Source of the DNA: Bacteroidales bacterium
Lineage (GTDB): Bacteria > Bacteroidota > Bacteroidia > Bacteroidales > P3
Assembly (NCBI GenBank): GCA_016283745.1
Contig: JAEENM010000078.1
Span: 1 to 32,109, forward strand
Direction of reading: 5' to 3'
Length of the DNA: 32,109 nt
Shown here: piece after piece, positions 1 through 8,424 of the stretch
How positions within the stretch are numbered: the stretch's first letter is position 1
Layout: every line of letters begins with the position of its first letter
Position numbers and translations under genes: made by a program
The notes under the pieces: model-generated
What the model was told of the DNA's origin: nothing
The model's database searches: none
What the model saw: the letters and a program-made list of their open reading frames with translations, nothing else

Positions 1-62
1 TGTTGGACAAAAAAAACAGCCTTTTGTGAAGACGGTAGTCTATAAGGGATAAGAACTTTTTC

Positions 63-93
63 TTTGATGTTATTCATTTTTTTTGTAAATTTG
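63..93 (+). promoter_or_regulatory. Bacteroidota-type promoter for the T9SS adhesin-like gene
   Basis: TTTG at 63-66 and TAAATTTG at 86-93 are separated by 19 bases. This is an exact match to the primary-sigma consensus of Bacteroidota (TTTG, 19-21 bases, TAnnTTTG). The start codon of the downstream gene lies 26 bases further on. Confidence 0.8.
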
Positions 94-119
94 CAAAACA
101 AATCAAATACCTTTCAATT

Positions 120-1880
120 ATGGCAAAAACATTACAAATTTTATTTTTAGGGCTGGCCATAGTGCTGAGTGGTAGCACAATGGCACAAAACAAAAAGCTG
201 CAGCGCGACGCCTCAATGGAAAGGGCTGCAATGACGAAAAAAGGTGTGAAAAAGATGAAAAAACATAAAAAAGCACCGCTTTTCACCAAAACCACCTCAA
301 TTTTCAGCGAGGATTTCACTAACGCTCCCGACACCGCTTGGCGTTATTACGACAACGATGGCGACGGCTACACATGGGAGTACGATTCTTATTACGAGAA
401 CATGGTGTCCTATTCGTACGACGATTACAATTATGAAGCATTGTATCCCGACAACTGGCTGATAACTCCGCAGATAACTATTCCTGCCAGCGGGGCTGTT
501 CTGTCGTACGGGTATTTCGCCTATGATGAGGATTATTATTCGGAGGTGTATTCCGTTATGGTGTCACCTTCGGGCAGCGACAACATCGACTCTTTCTATG
601 TGCCAATTCTCTCCAATGATATGCTTACAAGCGATGCTTATATGACTAATACGTTGTCGCTCAATTTGTTTGCTGGTCAGACAGTGAGATTGGCCTTTGT
701 CCACCATAATTGTTCCGACGAGTGGGGTTTGGGTCTCGACGACATAGAGGTTTATTCTCTCGACTCGGTTGACTTGGCCGTTACAGGCACCAATGTAAGA
801 CCAGTATCTCAGTCAAACGCATCGGCTACCATAACAGCCGATGTAGAAAACTTGGGCTTTGCCGCTATCAACAACCTCACAGTTTATTGCGATGTAAATG
901 GAACTGTTACAAACGCCACCATTGCAAGTCTTCCAAGCATGCAGACGGCTACAGCATCTTTTACCGGCATCAATTTATCCAATTTAGGAACATACAACAT
1001 AAAATTTTATGTGGCGCATCCCGATGATGCTGACAACACTAACGACACATTGAGTGTTACAACAACCGTTTTGCCAGCATATTCCCTCACATGGGATTTC
1101 GAAGGCGACACCAATTTGCCCGCCGGTTTCACAACAGGTCGTTACGACAACGGTACTGCTTATAGTACAGGGTTTTTCCCAAACAACGAGGCTTGGGTGG
1201 TATTCGACGATACAGATTACGACTATCTTGAACCTGGATTTGAAGGAGGCGTAAGAGTGGCAATGGCAGAGAGCTGGTTTGATGAGAATGATTCTAAAAC
1301 TGCATATCCCGCCAACCGTTGGCTGATAACACCGAGTATTCGTCTCACCACAGGCAACTACTTCGTTTGGGATGCATATTCAATGGATTCCGAATATCTT
1401 GAAGACTACAAGATCCGTATTTCCACAACCAACACCGATACGGCTTCATTCACCACCCTTGCAACTATTATTGATGAAGAGGGCACTTGGCAACGTCGTT
1501 TAGTCGATCTTTCGGCCTATGCCGGACAAGATGTTTACATCGCAATTCAGTACATATCCGATGATATGTTCAGACTTCTGGTCGACAATCTAAAAATCGC
1601 CGGACTGGCTACTCTTACACCCGACGGTCCCGAACCTGAAGGCCTTGAAACCGCCGCCGGCAGCGATATCAATGTGTATCCCAACCCCGCAACAGGTATG
1701 ATTACCGTTGCCGCCGCCAACATCATCCGCATCGAAGTCATCGACGCCATGGGCCGTGTGGCAATGACACAGAACGGCAGTGCCAACACAATGAACATCA
1801 GTGCATTGGCCGAAGGTGTCTACACTCTCCGCGTGACTACCGAAAACGGCGTTTCCATGAAACGTATCGTGAAGAAATAA
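120..1880 (+). CDS. Secreted adhesin-like protein with T9SS type A sorting domain
   Basis: The 586-residue product starts with a signal peptide (about 1-22, cut after STMA) followed by a lysine-rich stretch to about residue 53. Two beta-rich modules of the cleaved-adhesin / choice-of-anchor-J type follow, at about 60-212 and 322-498. Both carry the family pattern DNWLITPQI or NRWLITPSI. Between them, at about 215-318, lies a CARDB-like Ig-fold domain (DLAVTGTNVRP start, DADNTNDT end). Residues 510-586 form a Por-secretion C-terminal domain with the YPNPATG motif and a terminal IVKK. In known T9SS cargo this domain is removed during export across the outer membrane and the protein is attached to the surface or released. 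The first module is unusually rich in Asp and Tyr, which may suggest metal binding (inference). The gene is monocistronic, with a strong promoter and terminator. The ligand is unknown. Confidence 0.88.
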   Translation: MAKTLQILFLGLAIVLSGSTMAQNKKLQRDASMERAAMTKKGVKKMKKHKKAPLFTKTTSIFSEDFTNAPDTAWRYYDNDGDGYTWEYDSYYENMVSYSYDDYNYEALYPDNWLITPQITIPASGAVLSYGYFAYDEDYYSEVYSVMVSPSGSDNIDSFYVPILSNDMLTSDAYMTNTLSLNLFAGQTVRLAFVHHNCSDEWGLGLDDIEVYSLDSVDLAVTGTNVRPVSQSNASATITADVENLGFAAINNLTVYCDVNGTVTNATIASLPSMQTATASFTGINLSNLGTYNIKFYVAHPDDADNTNDTLSVTTTVLPAYSLTWDFEGDTNLPAGFTTGRYDNGTAYSTGFFPNNEAWVVFDDTDYDYLEPGFEGGVRVAMAESWFDENDSKTAYPANRWLITPSIRLTTGNYFVWDAYSMDSEYLEDYKIRISTTNTDTASFTTLATIIDEEGTWQRRLVDLSAYAGQDVYIAIQYISDDMFRLLVDNLKIAGLATLTPDGPEPEGLETAAGSDINVYPNPATGMITVAAANIIRIEVIDAMGRVAMTQNGSANTMNISALAEGVYTLRVTTENGVSMKRIVKK

Positions 1881-1903
1881 CACACGTATTATTGTTTGAC
1901 AAG

Positions 1904-1933
1904 AAGTCCCTGCCCGCGCGGGGACTTTTTTTT
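1904..1933 (+). terminator. Rho-independent terminator after the adhesin-like gene
   Basis: AAGTCCC (1904-1910) and GGGACTT (1921-1927) form a 7-bp stem, followed by a run of eight T (1926-1933). It starts 24 bases after the stop codon. Confidence 0.85.
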
Positions 1934-2041
1934 GTGTTTAAATAGAACACTAATCACACGAATAGGCACGAATATTTGGAAATACGAGTGTCTTAAGTTG
2001 TTTTGTCAATGTTTTTTTCGTAATAATTCACTTTTTTTTCG

Positions 2042-2049
2042 TATTTTTG
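2042..2049 (+). promoter_or_regulatory. Probable -7 element of the steroid-reductase operon
   Basis: TATTTTTG at 2042-2049 fits TAnnTTTG and is followed by C, as is common. The -33 match is poor (TTCG at 2017-2020, spacing 21). The first gene starts 18 bases later. Confidence 0.6.
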
Positions 2050-2067
2050 CACTTTAAATTTTAACAG

Positions 2068-2832
2068 ATGGAAGACATTTACAACTGGTTTCTGATAGGG
2101 ATGACGGCGGTTGCCGTAGTGGTTTTCGTGGCTCTGTATTTCGTCGATGCGGGCTACGGCATGTTCTACAATAAGAAATGGGGACCCTCCGTTCCCAACA
2201 AAGTGGGCTGGGTGCTGATGGAAGCCCCGGTGTTTTTCGCCATGCTCATTTTGTGGCTCTTGTCCGACCGCACCTGCTGCATCACCTGTATCGTTTTCCT
2301 GCTGCTTTTCGAGACGCACTATTTCCAGCGCACTTTCGTTTTCCCCTTCCTGATGCGTGGCAAAAGCCGTATGCCCCTCTCCATTGTGCTGATGGGAGTG
2401 GTTTTCAACCTGCTCAACGCCTGCATGCAGGGCGGATGGATTTTCTTTTTCTCGCCCGAAGGCATGTACACCCCGCAGTGGCTCGGCACACCGCAGTTTA
2501 TCATCGGCACGGTGATTTTCCTTGCCGGGATGGGCATCAACATGCACTCTGACAGGGTTATCCGTAATCTGCGTCAGCCCGGCGACACCCGCCATTATTT
2601 CCCCACCAAAGGCATGTACCGCTACGTAACCTCGGCCAACTATTTCGGCGAGTTTGTGGAGTGGTGCGGCTTTGCCGTCCTCACTTGGTCGTGGGCCGGA
2701 GTGGTGTTTGCGGTGTGGACTTTCGCCAACCTAGGCCCGCGCGCCGCACGTATCCACAAACGCTACCTGCAGGAGTTCCCCGACGAAATGGCAAAATACC
2801 GTCCCAAACGAATAATACCTTTTATATACTAA
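2068..2832 (+). CDS. Steroid 5-alpha-reductase family membrane protein (3-oxo-5-alpha-steroid 4-dehydrogenase homologue)
   Basis: The 254-residue product is a multi-pass membrane protein with the whole signature of the SRD5A/DET2 family. Its C-terminal part has INMHSDRVIRNLRQPGDT (about 157-174), the glycine/tyrosine segment GMYRYVT, then NYFGEFVEW (191-199), and it ends in IIPFIY as eukaryotic 5-alpha-reductases end in IIPFLF. Two residues that bind the steroid 3-keto group in human SRD5A2 (E57 and Y91) have counterparts: E52 in LMEAPVF and Y85 in THYFQRTF. The family reduces the delta-4 double bond of 3-oxo-steroids with NADPH, giving the 5-alpha (allo) product. The length equals that of the animal enzymes. 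It is first in a cluster with an OYE-type reductase, 66 bases downstream. The substrate cannot be read from sequence; bile-acid-derived or dietary 3-oxo-delta-4 steroids are the likely candidates if this is a gut organism. Confidence 0.88.
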   Translation: MEDIYNWFLIGMTAVAVVVFVALYFVDAGYGMFYNKKWGPSVPNKVGWVLMEAPVFFAMLILWLLSDRTCCITCIVFLLLFETHYFQRTFVFPFLMRGKSRMPLSIVLMGVVFNLLNACMQGGWIFFFSPEGMYTPQWLGTPQFIIGTVIFLAGMGINMHSDRVIRNLRQPGDTRHYFPTKGMYRYVTSANYFGEFVEWCGFAVLTWSWAGVVFAVWTFANLGPRAARIHKRYLQEFPDEMAKYRPKRIIPFIY

Positions 2833-2898
2833 AACACATTTTTCTGCGTTACCATAGCAAACAGTTGCCTCTTGGCGACCATGTCATTATTATAACTA

Positions 2899-4125
2899 AT
2901 GGAATCAGAGATATTTACACCTTGCACCATAGGTCCGATAACCCTGCGTAACCGCACCATACGCTCGGCGGCGTTCGAAAACATGTGCTATGGCAACAAG
3001 CCGTCGCAGGATTTGTTCAACTACCACACCGCCGTGGCCCGTGGCGGCATCGGCATGACCACCGTGGCCTACGCCTCGGTGAACCGCAGCGGAGTGTCGT
3101 TCGACGGACAGCTGTGGATGCGCGACGAGATAATCCCCGAACTGAAACGCCTTACCGACGCCATCCACGCCGAAGGCGCCAAAGTCTCCATACAACTCGG
3201 CCACTGCGGCAATATGACGCATTTCTACACCTGTGGCGGAATACCTGTGGGTGCCTCAACGGGATTCAACCTGTATTCGCCCACCTTTGTCCGCAAGCTG
3301 AAAAAGAAGGAAATTCTCGCCCTTGTGGAGGATTTCGGCAAAGCTGTGGATCTGGCCCGTCAGGCCGGGTTCGACTGCGTGGAGATTCACGCCGGACACG
3401 GTTACCTCATCAGCCAGTTCCTCTCGCCCTACACCAACCACCGCCATGACGAATACGGCGGAAGTCTGCAGAACCGCATGCGTTTCATGCAGCAGGTTAT
3501 TACCAAAGTGATGGAGGTGGCCGGCAACGACATGGCTGTGGTTGTCAAGACCAATATGTACGACGGTTTCCGCAGTGGGATGCAGGTACCCGAGTGCATC
3601 GAGGTGGCCAAGGAGTTGGAACGTCTTGGCGTTCATGCACTTGTGCTGACGGCGGGATTCGTCAGCAAAGCCCCGATGGAGGTGATGCACGGCGCAATGC
3701 CCCTGAAAACGATGACGCATTACATGAATCCGTGGCGTTTCTGGTGGCTGAAGATAGGGGTGAGGCTCTTTGGCAGGATAATGGTGCCCACGGTGCCTTT
3801 CAAAGAGGCTTATTTCCTCGACACTGCCAAGCAGTTCCGCAAAGAGCTGAAAATGCCTTTGATATACGTCGGCGGACTGATTTCAAAGGAAAAGATGGAA
3901 GAGGCTCTGAGCGAGGGTTTTGTGGCTTTGCAGATGGCCCGTGCCTTGGTCAACGACACCGATTTTGTGAACAAACTGAAAAACGGCGAGACCACCCGCA
4001 GTGCCTGCAAACACTCCAACTACTGCATCGGCCGCATGTACACCCTCGAGATGAAATGCCACCACTGCGTGGAAAATCTGCCAAAGAAACTGCAAAAAGA
4101 AATCGATGAACTGGAAAAACAATAG
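2899..4125 (+). CDS. Old Yellow Enzyme family NADH:flavin oxidoreductase, candidate steroid 5-beta-reductase
   Basis: The 408-residue product is a single FMN-binding TIM barrel. The strongest signature is HAGHGYLISQFLSP (164-177) followed by TNHRHDEYGGSLQNR, with QLGHCG at 99-104 and a phosphate-binding VGG at 324-326. It lacks the C-terminal NAD(P)H/FAD half of FadH or BaiCD/BaiH, so it is a short member of that lineage. Near the C terminus four cysteines are spaced C370-x5-C376-x10-C387-x2-C390, where FadH-type enzymes have their 4Fe-4S ligands with other spacing. A hydrophobic, tryptophan-rich insert (about 268-298, NPWRFWWLKIG) might bring the enzyme to the membrane (inference). Gut Bacteroidota are known to encode an OYE-type 5-beta-reductase beside a 5-alpha-reductase, and this arrangement matches. 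Other enoate reductase substrates remain possible. Confidence 0.82.
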   Translation: MESEIFTPCTIGPITLRNRTIRSAAFENMCYGNKPSQDLFNYHTAVARGGIGMTTVAYASVNRSGVSFDGQLWMRDEIIPELKRLTDAIHAEGAKVSIQLGHCGNMTHFYTCGGIPVGASTGFNLYSPTFVRKLKKKEILALVEDFGKAVDLARQAGFDCVEIHAGHGYLISQFLSPYTNHRHDEYGGSLQNRMRFMQQVITKVMEVAGNDMAVVVKTNMYDGFRSGMQVPECIEVAKELERLGVHALVLTAGFVSKAPMEVMHGAMPLKTMTHYMNPWRFWWLKIGVRLFGRIMVPTVPFKEAYFLDTAKQFRKELKMPLIYVGGLISKEKMEEALSEGFVALQMARALVNDTDFVNKLKNGETTRSACKHSNYCIGRMYTLEMKCHHCVENLPKKLQKEIDELEKQ

Positions 4126-4129
4126 AAAT

Positions 4130-4705
4130 ATGAAAGAACTGATATTCGCTACCAACAACAAACACAAACTGTCGGAAGTGCGTCCGATGCTCGAAGGCAA
4201 GGTGCTGATACACAGCTTGTCGGAGATTGGACTTGATGGCGACATCCCCGAAACTGCCGCCACCCTCGAAGGCAACGCCCTGCAGAAAGCCCAGTGGGTG
4301 TACGAGCGTACCGGCCGCGACTGTTTTGCCGACGACACCGGACTCGAAGTGGACGCCCTCGGCGGCGCTCCGGGCGTGTATTCGGCGCGCTATGCCGGCG
4401 AAGGCTGTTCTTTCGACGACAATATGGACAAACTGCTTGCCGCCTTGGACGGCGTGGAGAACCGCAAGGCGCGTTTCCGCACCGTCATCTGCCTTTTGGA
4501 GAACGGCCAGCCGCATTATTTCGAGGGCAGGGTAGAGGGCCGCATCCTCACCGAGAAACACGGCACCGAAGGCTTCGGCTACGACCCCATTTTCCAGCCC
4601 GACGACTCCGGCGTGCCTTTCGCCGAGATGGATATGGAAAGCAAGAACCGCATCAGCCACCGCGGCCGCGCGATGGTAAAGCTAATCGATTACCTGAAAC
4701 GTTGA
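4130..4705 (+). CDS. rdgB: XTP/dITP diphosphatase (RdgB/HAM1)
   Basis: This house-cleaning pyrophosphatase hydrolyses dITP, XTP and ITP to monophosphates and keeps deaminated purines out of DNA. The family motifs are present: FATNNKHK near the N terminus, DDTGLEVDAL with the catalytic acidic residue, GFGYDPIF, and SHRGRAM near the C terminus. I place the start at the ATG at 4130, which gives 191 residues, the usual length. The in-frame ATG at 4106 would add eight residues and overlap the upstream gene. The gene follows the OYE reductase stop by 4 bases and precedes the next start by 3, so it is almost certainly co-transcribed with both. Confidence 0.95.
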   Translation: MKELIFATNNKHKLSEVRPMLEGKVLIHSLSEIGLDGDIPETAATLEGNALQKAQWVYERTGRDCFADDTGLEVDALGGAPGVYSARYAGEGCSFDDNMDKLLAALDGVENRKARFRTVICLLENGQPHYFEGRVEGRILTEKHGTEGFGYDPIFQPDDSGVPFAEMDMESKNRISHRGRAMVKLIDYLKR

Positions 4706-4708
4706 GCC

Positions 4709-5281
4709 ATGTCAGAAAAGAAACACATATTGGAAATTTATCCGGCTGACATACTGCAAAGCGGCTCCACGTCAGGTTCCTACATTCTGGTGATGTACGA
4801 GCCGGTGTCGAAAATCAGCATCCCGATACTGATAGGCGAGCACGAGGCACAGGCCATAATCCTCGCCAAAGAGAATATCGCCATGCGCCGTCCGCTCACC
4901 CACCAGCTGCTGTGCAACATCTGCCGCGAGTTCTCGTTGGAAATCATCAATGTAACCATCGACAAATTCAACGAAGGCATTTTCTACACTACCATCACCA
5001 TCTCCGACGGCACCGGCGAGCCACGCCGAATCGACAGCCGCACCTCCGACGCCATTGCCATAGCACTCACATGGCGCGTGCCGATTTACATCACCACCGA
5101 AGTGCTGGCCGAGACAGGCATCAAAAACGCCGATATGGACAACGACAGCACCGACGATACGGATGTAGAACAACCGACTTTGGAGGAACTCGAAGAACAG
5201 CTGCAGCAACTGCTCGAAGATGAGGAATACGAGAAAGCCGCTGAAATACAGGCAAAAATAGATGAAATGAAAGGGAAGTGA
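4709..5281 (+). CDS. Bifunctional nuclease family protein with C-terminal UVR motif
   Basis: Residues about 1-130 match the BFN/DUF151 domain, with the conserved core PILIGEHEAQAI, ITISDGTG and RTSDAIAIAL. Residues about 150-188 form a UvrB/UvrC-type helical hairpin (LEELEEQLQQLLEDEEYEKAAEIQ). This domain pair is common in Bacteroidota. Plant and mycobacterial DUF151 homologues have been reported as nucleases; the role here is not proven. The start lies 3 bases after the rdgB stop. The TGA stop (5279-5281) lies inside the first unit of a heptamer array that begins at 5278. Confidence 0.88.
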   Translation: MSEKKHILEIYPADILQSGSTSGSYILVMYEPVSKISIPILIGEHEAQAIILAKENIAMRRPLTHQLLCNICREFSLEIINVTIDKFNEGIFYTTITISDGTGEPRRIDSRTSDAIAIALTWRVPIYITTEVLAETGIKNADMDNDSTDDTDVEQPTLEELEEQLQQLLEDEEYEKAAEIQAKIDEMKGK

Positions 5282-5312
5282 TTGGTGATTAGTGACTAGT
5301 GATTAGTGATGA
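5278..5312 (+). repeat. Heptamer array, 5 units of GTGAnnn
   Basis: Five tandem 7-base units run without gaps: GTGATTG, GTGATTA, GTGACTA, GTGATTA and GTGATGA. The first unit contains the TGA stop of the upstream gene. The same unit is found at 12788-12875 and 16124-16144 in the same orientation. Confidence 0.9.
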
Positions 5313-5314
5313 AG

Positions 5315-5349
5315 AAAGGTTCTGTGAACCTTTCGATAGCCCGAAGGGC
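5315..5349. repeat. Two small perfect hairpins
   Basis: AAAGGTTC (5315-5322) and GAACCTTT (5326-5333) form an 8-bp stem with a TGT loop. GCCC (5339-5342) and GGGC (5346-5349) form a 4-bp stem with a GAA loop. The second belongs to a group of GAA/TTC triloop hairpins seen again at 12916-13026. Neither is followed by a T run, so they do not look like classical terminators. Confidence 0.7.
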
Positions 5350-5369
5350 GGAGAATAATATTAAAACGA

Positions 5370-5425
5370 ACTATAAACTATAAATTATAAACTATCAACT
5401 AATTCCGAATTCCGAACTCCGAATT
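5370..5425 (+). repeat. Heptamer array, 8 units in register, directly before a start codon
   Basis: From ACTATAA at 5370 to CCGAATT at 5425 the sequence divides into eight 7-base units with no slip. The first four are ACTATAA-like; from 5405 the units are CCGAATT or CCGAACT. The start codon of the following gene is 3 bases after the array. The unit type changes but the register does not. Confidence 0.85.
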
Positions 5426-5428
5426 AAA

Positions 5429-5896
5429 ATGAAACTGCCGAAACTTAATTTCCCCGAATATAGTTTTTCCGTCAGTCAGAGCGACGGCAAGGCGGAGATT
5501 TTCGATATTGCACGGAAAAAATATGTGGCTCTCACGCCCGAGGAGTGGGTTAGGCAACACGTCGTCCATTACCTTCACCACACTTTGGAATACCCCATCG
5601 AACTGATACAGGTGGAGGGAAGCATTACTTTTAACAAAATGCCAAAACGTTGTGATATAATCATTTACAATGCTTCAATGAAACCATTGCTTTTGGTGGA
5701 GTGCAAAAAGCCCGAAGTGCAGCTTCAGCAGAAGACCTTCGACCAAGCGATGATTTACAATATGGTTCTCAACGTTCCGTATATACTGATTACCAATGGT
5801 TTGCAGAATGCCTGCTTTTCCTACGACAAAACTGCCGGCCAAGTGGTGTTCCACAACGGCATTCCCGACTGGGATACCTTACAAAAAAAGGGTTGA
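5429..5896 (+). CDS. Orphan HsdR N-terminal-like protein (PD-(D/E)xK nuclease fold)
   Basis: The 155-residue product matches the stand-alone type I restriction enzyme R N-terminal family (HSDR_N_2). The nuclease core is visible: RCDIIIYN supplies the Asp and LLLVECKKP the E-x-K triad, with VEG upstream and a QAMIYN helix after it. There is no ATPase/helicase part and no hsdM or hsdS nearby, so this is not a type I system. Small proteins of this type are widely conserved in Bacteroidota chromosomes, often near DNA replication genes, so a housekeeping nuclease-like role is more likely than restriction. The region upstream is filled by repeats, and I see no TAnnTTTG promoter close to the start. 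Confidence 0.8.
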   Translation: MKLPKLNFPEYSFSVSQSDGKAEIFDIARKKYVALTPEEWVRQHVVHYLHHTLEYPIELIQVEGSITFNKMPKRCDIIIYNASMKPLLLVECKKPEVQLQQKTFDQAMIYNMVLNVPYILITNGLQNACFSYDKTAGQVVFHNGIPDWDTLQKKG

Positions 5897-5958
5897 ACAC
5901 CTTTTTCTTTCGTTTGGAAACAAAATCGGAGTTTCTACGTATTTATAGGTGTTTTTTA
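5896..5958 (+). terminator. Possible long-loop inverted repeat with T run
   Basis: AACACCT (5896-5902) and AGGTGTT (5947-5953) are complementary, and the second arm runs into a T-rich tract. The loop of about 44 bases contains a small inner GAAAC/GTTTC hairpin. It could end the HsdR-N transcript before lon, but the long loop makes this weak. Confidence 0.3.
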
Positions 5959-5980
5959 TTAAAAATAATCGCGAAAACCG

Positions 5981-8398
5981 ATGAACGACGACTTACTCCA
6001 TGGTTTTGAGAACCTTTTCAACGATATGATAGAGGCGAAAGCCGAATTTATACCCATTATCAGCGAGTCCGACGAGGAGATGCTGCTCAAGGGCGACGCC
6101 CCCGACGAGATTGCCATCCTTCCGCTGCGCAGCAACGTGCTGTATCCGGGAGTGGTGATGCCCGTTACCGCCAGTCGCAAGAAATCCAAAGTGCTGCTGA
6201 AAACCGCCGAAAAACGGCATCTGCTGGTAGGTGTGGTGGCACAGAACAACAATGTGGACAATCCCGCCGAAAACGACCTGCACACTGTCGGCACTCTGGC
6301 CAATGTTCTTAAAGTGCTGAATATGCCCGACGGCAGTATCATGGCCATCTTGCAGGGCGTTAAACGCTTTGAAATCAAGCAATTCACGCAAAACGAGCCT
6401 TTCTTCGCCGCCAAAGTGGCCTATCTTCAGGAGTCGAAACTGCCGCCCCGCGGCAAGGTGTTCAAAAGTCAGCTCGAACAGCTGCGCACCATGTACGACC
6501 AGCTTCTGAAACAGACACAGCACATCCCCAACGAGGCCAGCTTTGCCATACGCAACATCGAAAGTCCGCGCATACTGCTCAATTTCATAGCCTCGCACCT
6601 CGAACTCTCGCTCGACGAAAAACAGACCATACTCGAAATCGACGATTTTGTGCTGCGTGCCAACAAGGTTTACGAACTGCTCACCCGCGAGCTTAACGCC
6701 GTTGAGGTGCGCAACGAGATCCGCGAACGCGTGCACAACTCCATGGACAAGCAGCAGCGCGACTACATACTCAGCCAGCAGCTGAAGACCATACAGGAGG
6801 AGCTGGGCGAAATCCCCGGCGAACAGGAGATCTACGAACTGGAACAACGTGCCAAGAAGAAAAAATGGAGCAAGGAGGTGGCCGAAATCTTCGACAAGGA
6901 ACTGCGTAAGATGCGCCACTACCAGCCGCAGTCGCCCGACTATTCGGTGCAACTCAACTATCTTAACCTCATGCTCGACCTGCCGTGGAACGAGTTCTCC
7001 ACCGACAACCTCGACCTCGACCATGCCCGCAAGGTGCTCGACCGCGACCACTACGGGCTTGAGAAGGTGAAAGAGCGTATAATCGAATATCTTGCCGTGC
7101 TGAAACTCAAAGGCGACATGAAATCGCCCATACTCTGCCTTGTAGGACCTCCGGGTGTGGGTAAGACCTCCCTCGGCAAGTCCATAGCATCGGCCATAAA
7201 TCGTAAATACATACGCGTGGCCCTTGGCGGCCTGCACGACGAAGCCGAAATCCGCGGCCACCGCAAGACATACATCGGCGCAATGCCGGGACGCATTCTG
7301 CAGAATATCAAGAAGGCAGGCACTTCCAATCCCGTTTTCGTCCTCGACGAGATAGACAAGGTAACGGGAATGACACACAACGGTGACCCGTCATCGGCAC
7401 TGCTCGAAGTGCTAGACCCTGAGCAGAACACCGCCTTCCACGACAACTACCTCGACATCGACTACGACCTCTCCAACGTGATGTTCATAGCCACCGCCAA
7501 CACGCTCTCCACAATACAGCCGGCACTGCTCGACCGTATGGAGGTTATTGACCTTTCGGGATACATCCTCGAAGAGAAGAAAGAGATTGCCAAAAGGCAC
7601 CTCATACCCAAGCAGATGACCGAACACGGACTGAAAAAGTCGCAGCTCTCGTTCTCGTCGTCGCTCTTGGGCGAGATTATCAACGAATACACCCGCGAGG
7701 CCGGCGTACGTCAGCTCGAAAAGGCCATCGCCAAGATAATACGCCACAACGCCGTGCGCATAGTGCAGGGTGAAGATGTGGAGAAAGCCGTCAAAAGCTC
7801 GTCGCTGAAAGAGATTCTGGGACTTCCCATCCATCGCAGCGAGGAGCGCACCACCGACAGCGTGGGCGTGGTAACAGGACTAGCGTGGACCAGCGTCGGA
7901 GGCGAGATACTGTTCATCGAGTCGTCGCTGAGCAAGGGCAAAGGCAACCTCACCATGACCGGCAACCTCGGCGATGTGATGAAAGAGTCGGCCACACTGG
8001 CTTACGAATACGTCAAATCCAAAGCCGACGAGCTGGGCATCGACCCCGAGATGTTCGAAACCCACAACGTGCATATCCACGTGCCCGAAGGTGCCACCCC
8101 CAAGGACGGCCCCTCGGCGGGAATAACCATCTTCACTGCCTTGGTTTCGGTATTCACGCACCGCAAAGTGCGTTCCAATTTTGCCCTCACAGGCGAGATA
8201 ACCCTGCGCGGACAGGTGATGCCCGTGGGCGGTATCAAAGAGAAGATACTCGCCGCCAAACGTGCCAAAATCACCGACATAGCGCTTTGCTCCGAAAACC
8301 GTCGCGACATCGAGGACATCGACGAGGAATACCGCAAAGGCCTCAAATTCCATTATGTGGACACCGTCGGCGAAATAGTGCCGCTGGTACTCATTTGA
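5981..8398 (+). CDS. lon: ATP-dependent protease Lon
   Basis: The 805-residue product has all parts of bacterial LonA. An N-terminal substrate-binding LON domain spans about 40-235 and a coiled-coil helical part about 240-350. The AAA+ module has Walker A GPPGVGKT at 389-396 and Walker B VFVLDEID. The C-terminal protease has the Ser-Lys dyad: S712 in PKDGPSAG and K755 in GGIKEK, 43 residues apart as in E. coli Lon. It degrades misfolded and selected regulatory proteins in the cytoplasm. The start at 5981 gives a roughly 30-residue lead before the LON domain, as in relatives. No clear promoter was found in the 84 bases upstream. The next gene starts 26 bases after the stop. Confidence 0.97.
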   Translation: MNDDLLHGFENLFNDMIEAKAEFIPIISESDEEMLLKGDAPDEIAILPLRSNVLYPGVVMPVTASRKKSKVLLKTAEKRHLLVGVVAQNNNVDNPAENDLHTVGTLANVLKVLNMPDGSIMAILQGVKRFEIKQFTQNEPFFAAKVAYLQESKLPPRGKVFKSQLEQLRTMYDQLLKQTQHIPNEASFAIRNIESPRILLNFIASHLELSLDEKQTILEIDDFVLRANKVYELLTRELNAVEVRNEIRERVHNSMDKQQRDYILSQQLKTIQEELGEIPGEQEIYELEQRAKKKKWSKEVAEIFDKELRKMRHYQPQSPDYSVQLNYLNLMLDLPWNEFSTDNLDLDHARKVLDRDHYGLEKVKERIIEYLAVLKLKGDMKSPILCLVGPPGVGKTSLGKSIASAINRKYIRVALGGLHDEAEIRGHRKTYIGAMPGRILQNIKKAGTSNPVFVLDEIDKVTGMTHNGDPSSALLEVLDPEQNTAFHDNYLDIDYDLSNVMFIATANTLSTIQPALLDRMEVIDLSGYILEEKKEIAKRHLIPKQMTEHGLKKSQLSFSSSLLGEIINEYTREAGVRQLEKAIAKIIRHNAVRIVQGEDVEKAVKSSSLKEILGLPIHRSEERTTDSVGVVTGLAWTSVGGEILFIESSLSKGKGNLTMTGNLGDVMKESATLAYEYVKSKADELGIDPEMFETHNVHIHVPEGATPKDGPSAGITIFTALVSVFTHRKVRSNFALTGEITLRGQVMPVGGIKEKILAAKRAKITDIALCSENRRDIEDIDEEYRKGLKFHYVDTVGEIVPLVLI

Positions 8399-8424
8399 AA
8401 CATTGTAACCCATTGATACACACT

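Noticed and set aside
74..334. 86-codon minus-strand frame over the first promoter
   Set aside because: It overlaps a strong promoter and signal peptide coding region on the other strand and shows no family features beyond hydrophobic residues caused by A+T-rich DNA.
1955..1973. CACACGAATAGGCACGAAT as another heptamer array
   Set aside because: The two CACGAAT words are 10 bases apart, so the period does not fit; two copies are too few to judge.
5429..5896. Part of a type I restriction system
   Set aside because: No hsdM, hsdS or helicase part of hsdR is nearby. The small stand-alone family is widespread in the phylum.
5993..7378. 461-codon open frame on the minus strand inside lon
   Set aside because: It lies opposite the Lon AAA+ domain, has no domain pattern and reflects codon bias of the true gene.
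7885..8424. Upstream extension of the PorE-like reading frame into lon (open from 7885)
   Set aside because: It overlaps the conserved Lon protease domain in another frame and gives Arg/His-rich sequence. A signal peptide begins at 8425.
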